The notes below the pieces were generated by a model. It had not been told where the DNA came from. It was given only the letters and a program-made list of their open reading frames with translations, and searched no databases. DNA of 17,462 nt, taken from positions 1-17,462 of the forward strand of contig JALLBK010000706.1 of the NCBI GenBank assembly GCA_036940085.1, read 5' to 3'. Positions 8,968 to 17,462 of the stretch are shown piece by piece. Numbering within the stretch: the stretch's first letter is position 1; each line of letters starts with the position of its first letter. This DNA comes from Discostella pseudostelligera (lineage: Eukaryota; Bacillariophyta; Thalassiosirophyceae; Thalassiosirales; Thalassiosiraceae). The position numbers and the translations under genes are program-made.

Positions 8968-9037
8968 ATGTCAGCAGCGGCAGCAACAGCTGCAGCAGCG
9001 ACGGTCGATGATGACGAAGAATATCTTCACTCTCCGC

Positions 9038-9077
<40 letters not shown>

Positions 9078-10726
9078 TCATCATGATGAAAAGGAGGAGG
9101 AGGAGGAGGGGATGGGGGCGACTTTTGCCATGACGGAGATCGAGCAGCAATTGCAGCGGCAGCACTACCAGCGTCATCACCATCACCATCATCATCATCA
9201 CCAACAACAACAACGTCATCAGCAGCAGGCGCCATCATCATTACACAGCGACAGTAACACCAGCAGCCATTCCATCCATTCTCAAAAACGATGCGTCTAC
9301 TTCGCGGCAACATCATTACTACTCGCACTAACATTCTTCATTGTGGCATTATCAAGTGGAGTACGACCTGCGAAACGATTAGAGAAAGAAATGACTGCGT
9401 CATCGACATCATCGACATCGACATCGCAGTCTACCAACCCGATTGCCAGTCATTACTTTCCGCAGGAGAATGGCAGTAATGGCGAAGTTAATGATGATGA
9501 TTATGATTATGACCATGATTATAACTATGATGACGACGACGCATCCAATTATCAGGATGAGACCACAATGATGCTTGACGAACAGCAACAACAACAGCAT
9601 GGTATATTTGCACCATCATCGTCCGTGATCGAGCAACAACAAGACGACGAACAACAGCAACAACAACAACTTGATCAATTTCAATACAGTACATCATCTA
9701 CTAACACCAACAATCAGATGAATGCCGCAATCAACAACGGGAAAGAATGCTCGGTGGTTACTCCCGTGAATTATAATGCGAAATGTATGTGATGACAGTG
9801 CAATTATCATGTTGGATGATCATTGTAATATCGAGTACTCACGCCAATTTCTAACTGACTTCTCATTCTCAATGTTGTGTTCATCGTTCTCTTCTTTCGT
9901 CATCACCCAGTTCAACATGGCACGAAATATGAAGGAATTTCCGGATATCAATGCTATCGAACTGTGGTACGTTACGTCAACGCTTCTGATCAAAATTCAC
10001 AACATTTCTCTCTATTGACATTTCTCTTGTACACCGCCGACCCTCCTCACTCTTTCTCTCACACTCTCTCCTCTTTTCTGATTTAGGATGGGACCCGACA
10101 AACTGTCACTGATTTGCTTGGGAAGTATCCCCTCCTTACATCACGAGTATTCCTTGGCAATTATCGAACTGCCGAGTTAGGACAGCGACTTAGTGCATTG
10201 GTAATTACCAATAAACAATCCAATCCCAACAACAGTGGAGGCAAGGGCAAACTGTTGGTCGTGAGTAGTATCCATGCTCGGGAATTGACCACGGCGGAAA
10301 CTAGTGAGTTGGCAGTGTCGTTGCACACATACTTGAAATCATGTTCAAATGCGGGACCTCAACTTCTATTCTCTCCCACACCACCTCCTCCTCTTTGTTT
10401 GTATGTTTGTGTAGTGACACGATTTGCCGAGTACCTTCTTCAAAATTATGGTGTCGATCCGGATATCACGTGGATTCTAAACTGTGAGTGTGTTTTATGT
10501 AGTAATGACGTCGTCTCTGTTCCTGCTTTCGCTCTCATGGCATTAACTCTCTCTCTCGTGCCTCTCTCTCTTGCTGGGTTACCTCTCTCCACATTATAGA
10601 TACGGAAATCCACCTAATTTTACATGGTAGGTCAACAACTTCGGTGCTCATATCATTTGTGCTCCTCTTCCAGAGACATTAATTCGTCGATGGCTTTGCC
10701 GCTGTTAGTCTTTGTTAACTCACCCA

Positions 10727-10784
<58 letters not shown>

Positions 10785-12019
10785 GCAAACCCCGACGGAC
10801 GAGTGTATCTCGAAAAAGGCGGAGAGCATAAACTATGGAAAAAGAATCGCAACAACGTCGACAATTGCAATAATTGGCAATATGGAGTTGATCCCAATCG
10901 AAACTTTCCTTTCAAATGGGGTGAATGTGATGATTCGGATGGATCGATGCAGACTTGTTCCACGAGCAGTCAGTGCGAATCGGTGGTGTATCGCGGTCAT
11001 GGTCCAAAGAGTGAGGTGGAAACGAAGGCTATTCTAGAGTATGCCGCGTCCATATTTCCAACAGGGCAACGGAAGGGAAGTGTCCAATTTTCAGAAGCAA
11101 ACTATAACACTCCATTTTCCAAGTACAGCCAAGGCGTATTCATTGATGTTCATTCTCATGGGCAGTATGTTGGCTGGCCATGGGGCTTCACCAATCAGCG
11201 CACTCCGAACGATGAAGGGCTTGGTACACTTGGACGGAAGCTTGCATCCTTTAATGGGTATCGTCTTTGGGCACCTACGATGCCTAATCGTCAATGTGAG
11301 TTGTTGTTCTGGCCTGCAAATAATGTCCACCTATCATCAATTATTGACCCACAATATCTCATCAACTGTTGGACCTTGCTGTCTGTTCAGATGGATTCGA
11401 TGGCGGAACCATAGATACCATGTATGGTTGGCTCGGCGTAGCTTCGTTCTTCTTCGAACTCGGCACCAGTTTCTACCAACCGTGTAGCACATACCCTAAT
11501 GTGATAAATGAGGCCTTCCCAGCTCTCTTGGTGAGTATTATATTGTGCAAGTATTGATTTCCGATGCATTCAGATAGACTTAACTTGCAAACTTTGCAGT
11601 ATGCTGCCAAAGTTGCCAAGGCGCCTTACATTACATCGAAAGGACCAGATATTCTCTGCACAACTATCGCAGTCACTAATACTACCGCTGGCAAATACGT
11701 TACTGCAGAGATTGAAGTGAGCGACAGTGCTCGTACCAAACATGCCGATGATGGCGGAAACAGCATATATCCTGGTCGGCAAGCCATCGCTTCGGTGGAC
11801 ATCTTTGTCAATTGCCATCCATATTCAGGGCCCAGCAGTTGTCAACCAACGAAACGAAAAGTTCTTGCCAATGATGCTGGTACGTCAATTTCGTCAATTA
11901 CAGTTTCGATGCAGTTCAAGGCCCCCACCACTGGCCGAAAAACAAATGTCATGTACATTCGAGCTACGGATTCGTCGAATTTCCAAGGTCCAGTGACTGC
12001 TCGCAGTTTTGTCATTTGA
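8968..12019 (+). CDS. Membrane-anchored M14 zinc carboxypeptidase, eight exons
   Basis: Inferred exons are 8968-9784, 9911-9966, 10087-10303, 10415-10483, 10600-10626, 10786-11295, 11391-11530 and 11600-12019. All introns are GT-AG and phases agree, giving 751 residues. The protein should cleave C-terminal amino acids from peptides using one zinc ion. Zinc ligands are H354 and E357 (in IHARE) and H518 (in VHSHGQ). Substrate-binding residues correspond to R417, N433-R434 and Y577, and the general base is E588 (FFFELG), so it appears active. Residues 1-107 carry Gln and His runs and precede one hydrophobic helix (about 109-132), a probable signal anchor that would place the catalytic domain in the secretory lumen or outside. 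An Asp/Tyr/Asn-rich linker follows. The last 140 residues resemble a beta-rich C-terminal extension. The start at 8968 is the first ATG in this frame; the frame is open back to a stop at 8869-8871 but offers only GTG there. An upstream exon remains possible. Confidence 0.85.
9037..9075 (+). repeat. (CAA)13 microsatellite coding polyglutamine
   Basis: Thirteen perfect CAA codons in the predicted cytosolic N-tail of the carboxypeptidase encode 13 Gln. A run of nine His codons lies at 9175-9201, followed by four Gln. Pure codon usage suggests slippage, so length polymorphism is likely. Confidence 0.9.
10729..10780 (+). repeat. (CT)26 microsatellite forming the pyrimidine tract of carboxypeptidase intron 5
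   Basis: Twenty-six perfect CT units lie immediately upstream of TTCCAG, whose AG (10784-10785) is the inferred 3' splice site of intron 5 (10627-10785). The repeat therefore doubles as an exceptionally long polypyrimidine tract. Confidence 0.9.
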
Positions 12020-12347
12020 TTTATATATTTTGTGGTGTCAATGTTCCATGTGTTGTTGAATTATCCGTGTTCACATTATTTCTTTCAAAGTAGATGTTAT
12101 TGATGTGTAATGCTAGTCCAATGTTTAAGTAGCGTATATTGTGTATCGATAGGAATATTATCGTCAAGTATTTCGCGGCTGTGAGAGTATTGTGGTGAAC
12201 CGAGCCACGCATCGTTGACCATTGCCATGCAAGAACGAAATGCAAGTTTGCAGAGGACTCGGTGCATTGCGTTCTCGGCTCAGCTCCAACCACCTAGGTG
12301 TACCTACTTTTCATTTGCACCCCATCTCTCATGTCTTCCAAGTTCTT
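12020..12347. other. Convergent intergenic region between the carboxypeptidase and the plastid-type protein
   Basis: This 328-nt stretch should hold both 3' UTRs. The part just after 12019 is AT-rich. A 90-codon minus-strand frame (12021-12293) has no recognisable motif. It could in principle supply a last exon for the minus-strand gene, because GTATGA directly follows that gene's last sense codons and could act as a donor. I saw no convincing acceptor. Confidence 0.4.
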
Positions 12348-13598
12348 TCATACCGAGATTGCCACGCATGGATACGGGAACTGTTGTTCCCTCGTCGATG
12401 ATGATGCATTACTCTCTCCGTTCCGCTGCTCACTCATTCTCCACAGTGGATGATAGGCTGTAATGCGAATATCATCGTGCAATGATGAAGCTCCTCCAGA
12501 TATCATCATGGCAAGCTTCTCACTCAAGTTGGAAGAGAATACTCGAAATCGATCCGATTCGAATTCAGCCTGGGGTGATATTCCATCGAGTAGTATCGGA
12601 TCAGTAAATAAATCAGGTGCTGCCACGACTAGTGTAATGGATTGGCGGCAGTCGTAGTAGTACTCATTCGAATAATTTGAAGTATTGGAAGTAGTGTAAG
12701 AGAGTTTCATCATCAACATGGATTCGGTTGCCTCCCAAACAGCCTCCTCGAATCCATCAAGGCCAAAGGAGGCAGGGATGACCTTGATACGAATGGATGG
12801 TGTGTTGTTGTTGTTGTTGTCGGATGGACATTCGTCAGACGACGACGATTGTACTCGTGATTCGAGCATGAATTCATTGCAATATCTGGATGCATTTTAC
12901 ATTCACACACGAGAGCAAAAAAACGAGAGTTGATCAACAATATCGTAGGTAAACGACGACCCAAGAACAGTTCAACACACCATATTCGTTTTCACACATA
13001 TATTGTATACATACCTCAAACATTCCTTGGAAACTTTATCCGCCACATCAATCGCCTCATGTGGATGACTCCAAACATCTTTCCAAATGTCCAAATGCAC
13101 ATCATTAATCATGGCATCGGGAGTCAAATGTACCCACTTCGTCGGTCCCAAATAATGTTGGAAGAAGTCACATTCGTGAAAGTCATCCCCCTCATCATCA
13201 CAGCTTGTGTAGGCCTCCACATCGACGTAGGATTGGATGAATTCGTCTTGAGTTAGATGTAGATCCTCGGAGGCGAGTTCTACCAATTCCATTGGAATCC
13301 ATTGTGGTTTCGTGAGGTGACTGTTCTCAGACACCATGCCGCTGCTGCTGCTGGTGGAGGTAGAGTCGAGATAAAACGGAGTCGTAGTAGTAGTAGTAGA
13401 AGTATAAGTATCAGTGAACCATTGTGCTTTCCTTCTCGATTTATAATTTTGTGGTGTGATTGATACTGTTGTAGATACTGCTGGTGCGAAGGCTTGGCAC
13501 CGCGAAGACGACGACGATGCTGCTGCGGCCACTACGAACAGGAGAGGCAGCAGGCGATTGCGGTATTGCTCCTGCTTCGGACGACGACACAGAATCAT
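12348..13598 (-). CDS. Probable plastid-targeted protein, tentative DUF1415-like domain, two exons
   Basis: Exon 1 is 13598-13015 and exon 2 is 12885-12348 on the minus strand. The 129-nt intron (13014-12886) runs from GTATGT to CCAG, and joining restores a continuous frame across LRYCNEF, giving 373 residues. The N-terminus shows a basic n-region, a hydrophobic core (LLPLLFVVAAAA) and then CQA|FAP at residues 34-39. This fits the diatom ASAFAP-type bipartite plastid presequence and is followed by a Ser/Thr-rich transit region. An ATG 32 codons upstream (13694) is in frame but would bury the signal peptide. The C-terminal half has a short strand ending in PDLF, an ITAYHPLW segment and a final FPYP motif. 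This order recalls the FHP...SPYP pattern of DUF1415 proteins, but the family's N-terminal LCPFA motif is not seen, so the assignment is weak. Enzymatic function is unknown. Confidence 0.65.
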
Positions 13599-14038
13599 TC
13601 GAGTTCGAGGCGGTATTGGTATTGTTGACGAGGTGTTTTTGTGCCGATTCTCTGCCTCTGCTGGACAAGGCAACGACAACGACATCGACATCATGAAAGA
13701 GAATGATCGATTAGCTACTACTTAGAGCGGCAGTGGTTGGATGGTGAGAATAGTACTACCAATAAGAGCGGTAGGCGACATCGTCATGTCATGGTCATGG
13801 TGTGAGGTGGAGGTGGATGCGATCGATGGGGTGTCAACAAGAGCAAAAGGTGTCAAAGATGCAGCGGGATGAATGAAGTCGAGTCTTCATGTCTCCCGCC
13901 AAAATGTTTGCTTCCCGCCATTATTTCGGCGGACATCTTCTTCGCCAAAGTAGTTTCCCGCTATTTCCGCCACAAACTTCGCCAAATCGTTTTCGCCAAA
14001 TTTCTATTGACTCGACTCAACCGCCGCCGCTACCCGCC
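13599..14038. promoter_or_regulatory. Divergent promoter region between the plastid-type protein and the kelch-BTB gene
   Basis: The flanking genes diverge from here. The segment has a CATGGT-type repeat (13785-13802), an ACCAATAA context near 13758 and a dense E2F-like array (13894-14000). Parts can be read as N-terminal extensions of either gene (from ATG 13694 on the minus strand or ATG 13889 on the plus strand). The motif array makes a regulatory reading more likely for the plus-strand part. Confidence 0.5.
13894..14000 (+). promoter_or_regulatory. Array of eight E2F-like motifs
   Basis: Eight matches or near matches to TTTSSCGC/TTTSGCGS, in either orientation, start at 13894 (TCCCGCCAAA), 13912 (TTCCCGCCA), 13924 (TTTCGGCGG), 13941 (TTCGCCAAA), 13954 (TTTCCCGCT), 13964 (TTTCCGCCA), 13978 (TTCGCCAAA) and 13991 (TTTCGCCAAA). 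A ninth, weaker CCCGCC overlaps the chosen ATG near 14032-14040. Starts are spaced 10-18 nt apart. Binding by E2F/DP is inferred from the consensus. Confidence 0.5.
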
Positions 14039-14195
14039 ATGATTAGAGGAGTACCATACGAAGTACTTATTCATCCCACATCCCACTTCATCGACATCGA
14101 GATCATGGTGACCCATTCCACCACCCACCCACCCCGCCACCCATCATCGCCATCATCATCATCGTCTGCTGCGGCTGGCACTACTAGCGAACAGA

Positions 14196-14227
<32 letters not shown>

Positions 14228-17073
14228 CAACGCCGGGCAGGTCAAAATGCATTGCGTCAATTAAGTAGCAACCGAGCTGCTGCCTCCATGTTCAGTGCGG
14301 CGGCAGCTTCAACAACATCATCTAGTGCAGCCGCCACCATCGCAGCATCAGCATCAACAACGTCGCCCACTCGTAGTCATGAGAGTGTCCAGCATCAGCA
14401 GCAGCAGCAAGGAGGAGGAGGAGGACTGATGGACAGAGTTTGCCAATCGATGACGAATAACGCCACGTCAACATCGTCATCATCATCATCGGCGGCGGCT
14501 GCCGCTGGAATGGATGGAACTGCCAACCCAGATTATGGCTCGGTGAGTCATACTACTAACTACTAGATCCACGCATGGACAAATGCCTGTCATATATCAT
14601 TCTTCCTACTCCTATTATTCTCTCATTTCATTTTCTGCTTGAATGTTATATTATTCATTCGAAATTTATTTCTTTCTTGGCATCACAGGCATCGAGATAT
14701 CCATACTCATCTTCTACATCCATCTACAATTACAATACTAACACCACCACCACCAACAACAACAACAACACTACCTACAACAAACGACCTAGCAGTGCCA
14801 CACTCTCAACAACAACATCCCAATATGAATCCAAAGAAGGAGGAAGCGCAGGATGGACCACCGTCTCTACCAACTTATCCACCTCCGGACGACCACCCTG
14901 CGAACGATCCTTACATGCCTCGGCAGTACTACATGATTCTCTCTATGTCTTTGGAGGATATGATGGTTTATCACGTGTCAATGATTTTTATGAATTTCAT
15001 TTCCCAAGTCGATGTTGGAGAGAGGTTATTACGTTGAATGGTACTCTTGTGGATGCTGCAGCAGGTGCAATATGGGCAGTAGGTGCAGGTGGAGGAGGAG
15101 GAGCCATCGGCATGGGTGGTGGTAATGGCGAAAATCGCGGAAGTGCTATTGGACATCCGCATNGGAGGAGGAGGAGCCATCGGCATGGGTGGTGGTAATG
15201 GCGAAAATCGCGGAAGTGCTATTGGACATCCGCATCATCCTCATCCCGCGGCGGGGGGGGGAGCTGCGCACGCAGCACTCCTCGGTGCAGTAGTGACCGC
15301 CACGGGCACAAGTCCCAGTCCACGTGATCGACATGCTGCGGTGGCACATCGATCGTCCATATACATATTTGGTGGCTTTGATGGGACAAGTCGAGTGAGT
15401 GATCTGTATGAGTTTGATGTCGAGAGGTTGGTGTGGAGGGAGGTACGGCCACGAATGTCAAACAATACTGCCAACAACAACAACAACAATATCAACAACA
15501 ACAATAATAATATTGCAGCAGAGAATAATTTTGCCGCCGCAAGAGGTGGTACTGGAAATAATGCCATGGGTCAACCACCGATTCTCGCACAGATGCAAGC
15601 ACATCCAGTGGGTGGAGGAGGGGAGGGCGACAGGGCAGCGGCGGCGGCGGCAGCAGCAGCAGCCCATCCTCCACAGTTTCACCCTCCTCCCTCCCCTCGT
15701 CACTCACATGCCGCGGTAGTTTACAAAAACTTCATGTACATCTTTGGTGGGTACGACGGGTCCTATCGATCCGATTTTCATGAATTCGACTTGGATCAAT
15801 TAACATGGCGACCAGTCCTCTCGGTGAGTGGACGATCGCCCCGTGCCCGATATCGTAGTACCGCATGTGTCCGACGAGATATGATGATATTGTTTGGTGG
15901 ACATGACGGTACACGACATTTAGCCGATGTGCATTTGTTTGATTTTGTGAATCAGTCTTGGAGTTTGTTAGTGGCAGCTGGAGTTCCGCCGATGCCGCGA
16001 GATAGTCATGTCAGTGTTACATACAGAGACTCCATGTATGTTTTTGGAGGTGAGTAGTCGTACTGTGTTCTCCTCGATGAAGTTCTGTTTCATTTGCTTT
16101 TAACGCTTCTTTGGGAATACACTGTAATATGTAGGTTCTACCGGATCGGCCATGAATGATTTGTTCGAGTTGAATTTCCATCCAAATCAACAAGAATTGG
16201 CACATGGAAATGGTCCCGAGGAAGGGGAAGGGCCATCATCTGCATCTGCTCCGACTCAAGATGCTTTGGCGAATTCTGCAAAATGGAGGCAAATACTTCC
16301 TGTGAGCGGGGGGATGGCTGTTCATCGCTTTTGTCATGTGGGCGCCATCTACAAAGGTAATTACGTTGCCTGTTCCTGCTTTTATTCGCAATGTATGTCA
16401 CTATTATTCTCTCATACATCCGATTCTTTTTGCAATCGAAGGATCTCTGTATGTTTTTGGAGGATACGATGGGAGCAGCCGACTCAATGACTTTGTGAAG
16501 TACGATTTAGCATCCGACAACATGTGCCAGACTGACATCCCTCAACCCACACTCTTATCCGACTTGCGCTCGTTTCTCGACGATGAAGATGTCATGTCAT
16601 TTGCGGATATAATTCTCATGGTGGAGGGTATTCCCATCCGAGCACACAAATTTATGTTGATGAGATGTCCTTACTTTCGAGCCATGCTAACGAGTGATAT
16701 GGCAGAATCATCGCAATCGGTTGTCAACTTACCGATTGTACGTCATCAAATTTTCACAGCCGTCCTTGAATATCTCTACACTGACAATGTTGTGATACCA
16801 TTAGATTCGGCAATGGAACTGTTCGTGGCCGCGGATTGTTTTGATATTCCTCGGTTGCAAGCGATGTGTGAGCGTAGACTACTGGCATCGATGACAGTGG
16901 AAAATGCTGCTTCCATTTTCCATGCCGCGGATGTTCACTCGGCAGTATCGTTGCGCGAGAAGTCACTGGGATACATACTATCCAATTTCGAGGCAGTGTC
17001 GAAGACTATTGCGTTTGAGGATATGGCTAGGAGCAATGTAGAATTGGTGTTTGAGATCCTGAAGAGCCGCTAA
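14039..17073 (+). CDS. Kelch-repeat and BTB/POZ protein (LZTR1-like domain order), four exons
   Basis: Exons are 14039-14542, 14689-16049, 16135-16356 and 16442-17073, all GT-AG. The frame breaks at the N (15163) but is restored if one of the two 72-bp copies and the N are collapsed, giving about 881 residues. Residues 1 to about 235 are Ser/Ala/Gln/Asn-rich. About six kelch blades follow (roughly 240-710), marked by YVFGGYDG, YIFGGFDG, YIFGGYDG, ILFGGHDG, YVFGGSTG and YVFGGYDG, with Gly- and Asn-rich inserts between blades. A BTB domain (about 715-820; ADIILMVEG, then IRAHKFML, then YLYTDNV) and a short BACK-like helical tail end the protein. Kelch propellers usually bind substrates and BTB domains recruit CUL3 ubiquitin ligases. 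LZTR1 has this kelch-first order, unlike KLHL proteins. An in-frame ATG at 13889 would add 50 residues but lies within the E2F-like array; ATG 14039 has a good CCGCCATGA context. Confidence 0.85.
14198..14230 (+). repeat. CAG-type tract coding polyglutamine in the kelch-BTB protein
   Basis: Eight pure CAG codons are followed by CAA CAG CAA, giving 11 Gln in the disordered N-terminal region. The codon differs from the CAA-based Gln runs of the transporter and carboxypeptidase, so the tracts arose independently. Confidence 0.85.
15091..15235 (+). repeat. Exact 72-bp tandem copies separated by a single N (likely assembly artefact)
   Basis: Positions 15091-15162 and 15164-15235 are identical, and base 15163 is N. 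Each copy encodes the same Gly-rich linker between kelch blades 1 and 2. As written, the 73 extra bases shift the frame; removing one copy plus the N restores it. This is what two unmerged overlapping contig ends joined by a one-base gap would look like. A real minisatellite duplication with a gap of unknown size is the alternative. Confidence 0.9.
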
Positions 17074-17462
17074 CTGAGTGAATGTGGATTGGAGGTATGT
17101 ATGTGTCCTTTTGGGTTTGAATAAATAGGATACTATTGTAGTAGACATGTAAATCACTCTGTCTACAATAATTTCGGTCTCCTGGAACCAATCTCTCAAT
17201 GCACCCCTGCAAAGCAGTAAGACCCATTTGTATCCACTTGCCAGGCGTTAACATTCATGAAGTTGTCTCACCGGTTCGCACCTCGTGTCGAAATCGACTA
17301 CTCTAGTAAAAAGTCCAATCTATGCAAATCTAAAATCGACACCGACTGCCCTGCTCTTCGTCCCATTCTCCATCCATCACCACGGCGATAGACGATATCA
17401 TGGTCTACATTGATGTACAATCAGAATCGAGAACGAGTGGGTATTGATGAAGTTATGGTATC
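17074..17462. other. 3' flank of the kelch-BTB gene, no gene seen
   Basis: This 389-nt stretch begins with the kelch-BTB 3' UTR. The remaining frames on both strands are short (an ATG at 17400 gives 15 codons) and carry no recognisable motif. Any gene entering from the right edge cannot be recognised. Confidence 0.5.
17120..17125 (+). terminator. Polyadenylation signal AATAAA for the kelch-BTB gene
   Basis: A canonical AATAAA lies 46 nt after the stop codon (17071-17073), in the T-rich context GGGTTTGAATAAATAGG. Its use is inferred from position and consensus. Confidence 0.5.

Noticed and set aside
12021..12293. 90-codon minus-strand frame after the plastid-type gene
   Set aside because: It has no motif, no convincing acceptor to join it to the preceding exon, and it occupies the 3' UTR of the carboxypeptidase.
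13599..13694. 32-residue extension of the plastid-type protein from ATG 13694
   Set aside because: It would place a polar stretch ahead of the signal peptide core. The downstream Met gives a normal bipartite presequence.
13889..14038. 50-residue N-terminal extension of the kelch-BTB protein from ATG 13889
   Set aside because: It consists largely of overlapping E2F-like motifs, and ATG 14039 has a better context. It is kept as an alternative start only.
17215..17300. Possible tRNA B-box-like sequence (GGTTCGCACC)
   Set aside because: No matching A box, acceptor stem or anticodon arm could be laid out around it.
1..17462. Search for transposons, terminal repeats, CRISPR arrays and gene clusters of a defence or biosynthetic type
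   Set aside because: No transposase, reverse transcriptase, long terminal repeat or spaced direct-repeat array was seen. Repeats present are simple trinucleotide or dinucleotide tracts and the N-flanked duplicate.

Overview
The window looks like nuclear DNA of a diatom (a stramenopile alga). This is inferred from short GT-AG introns of about 70-200 nt, compact gene spacing, frequent CAA/CAG-type trinucleotide tracts inside genes, and a plastid-type bipartite presequence (signal peptide followed by a Phe-Ala-Pro cleavage motif) on one protein. The species cannot be named from the sequence. No rRNA, tRNA, mobile element or CRISPR array was recognised.

Layout: (1) 371-2010 (+) is a two-exon UAA/SLC35B-type nucleotide (sugar) transporter with a long Gln/Asn-rich N-terminal extension. 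(2) 2361-8111 (-) is one uninterrupted 1916-codon reading frame for a largely disordered protein of unknown function, convergent with gene 1. (3) 8112-8967 is a divergent promoter region holding a 56-nt CAA tract (as read on the minus strand), an E2F-like site, a palindromic CRE and a possible uORF. (4) 8968-12019 (+) is an eight-exon M14 zinc carboxypeptidase with a signal-anchor helix; all expected catalytic residues are present once it is spliced. (5) 12348-13598 (-) is a two-exon, probably plastid-targeted protein with a weak resemblance to DUF1415. (6) 13599-14038 is a second divergent promoter region with a dense array of E2F-like motifs. (7) 14039-17073 (+) is a four-exon kelch-BTB protein with LZTR1-like domain order. 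Its second exon is broken by a single N between two exact 72-bp copies, most simply an assembly artefact.

The genes do not form one pathway; they look like ordinary neighbouring nuclear genes (endomembrane transport, membrane-anchored proteolysis, a plastid protein, a possible ubiquitin-ligase adaptor). What they share is low-complexity expansion: Gln, Asn, His, Ser, Gly or acidic tracts occur in at least four of the five proteins. Exon boundaries were worked out by hand from GT-AG signals, phase continuity and protein-family continuity. No novel multi-gene system was found. The most notable signals are the E2F-like array, the N-flanked duplication and the giant disordered orphan.
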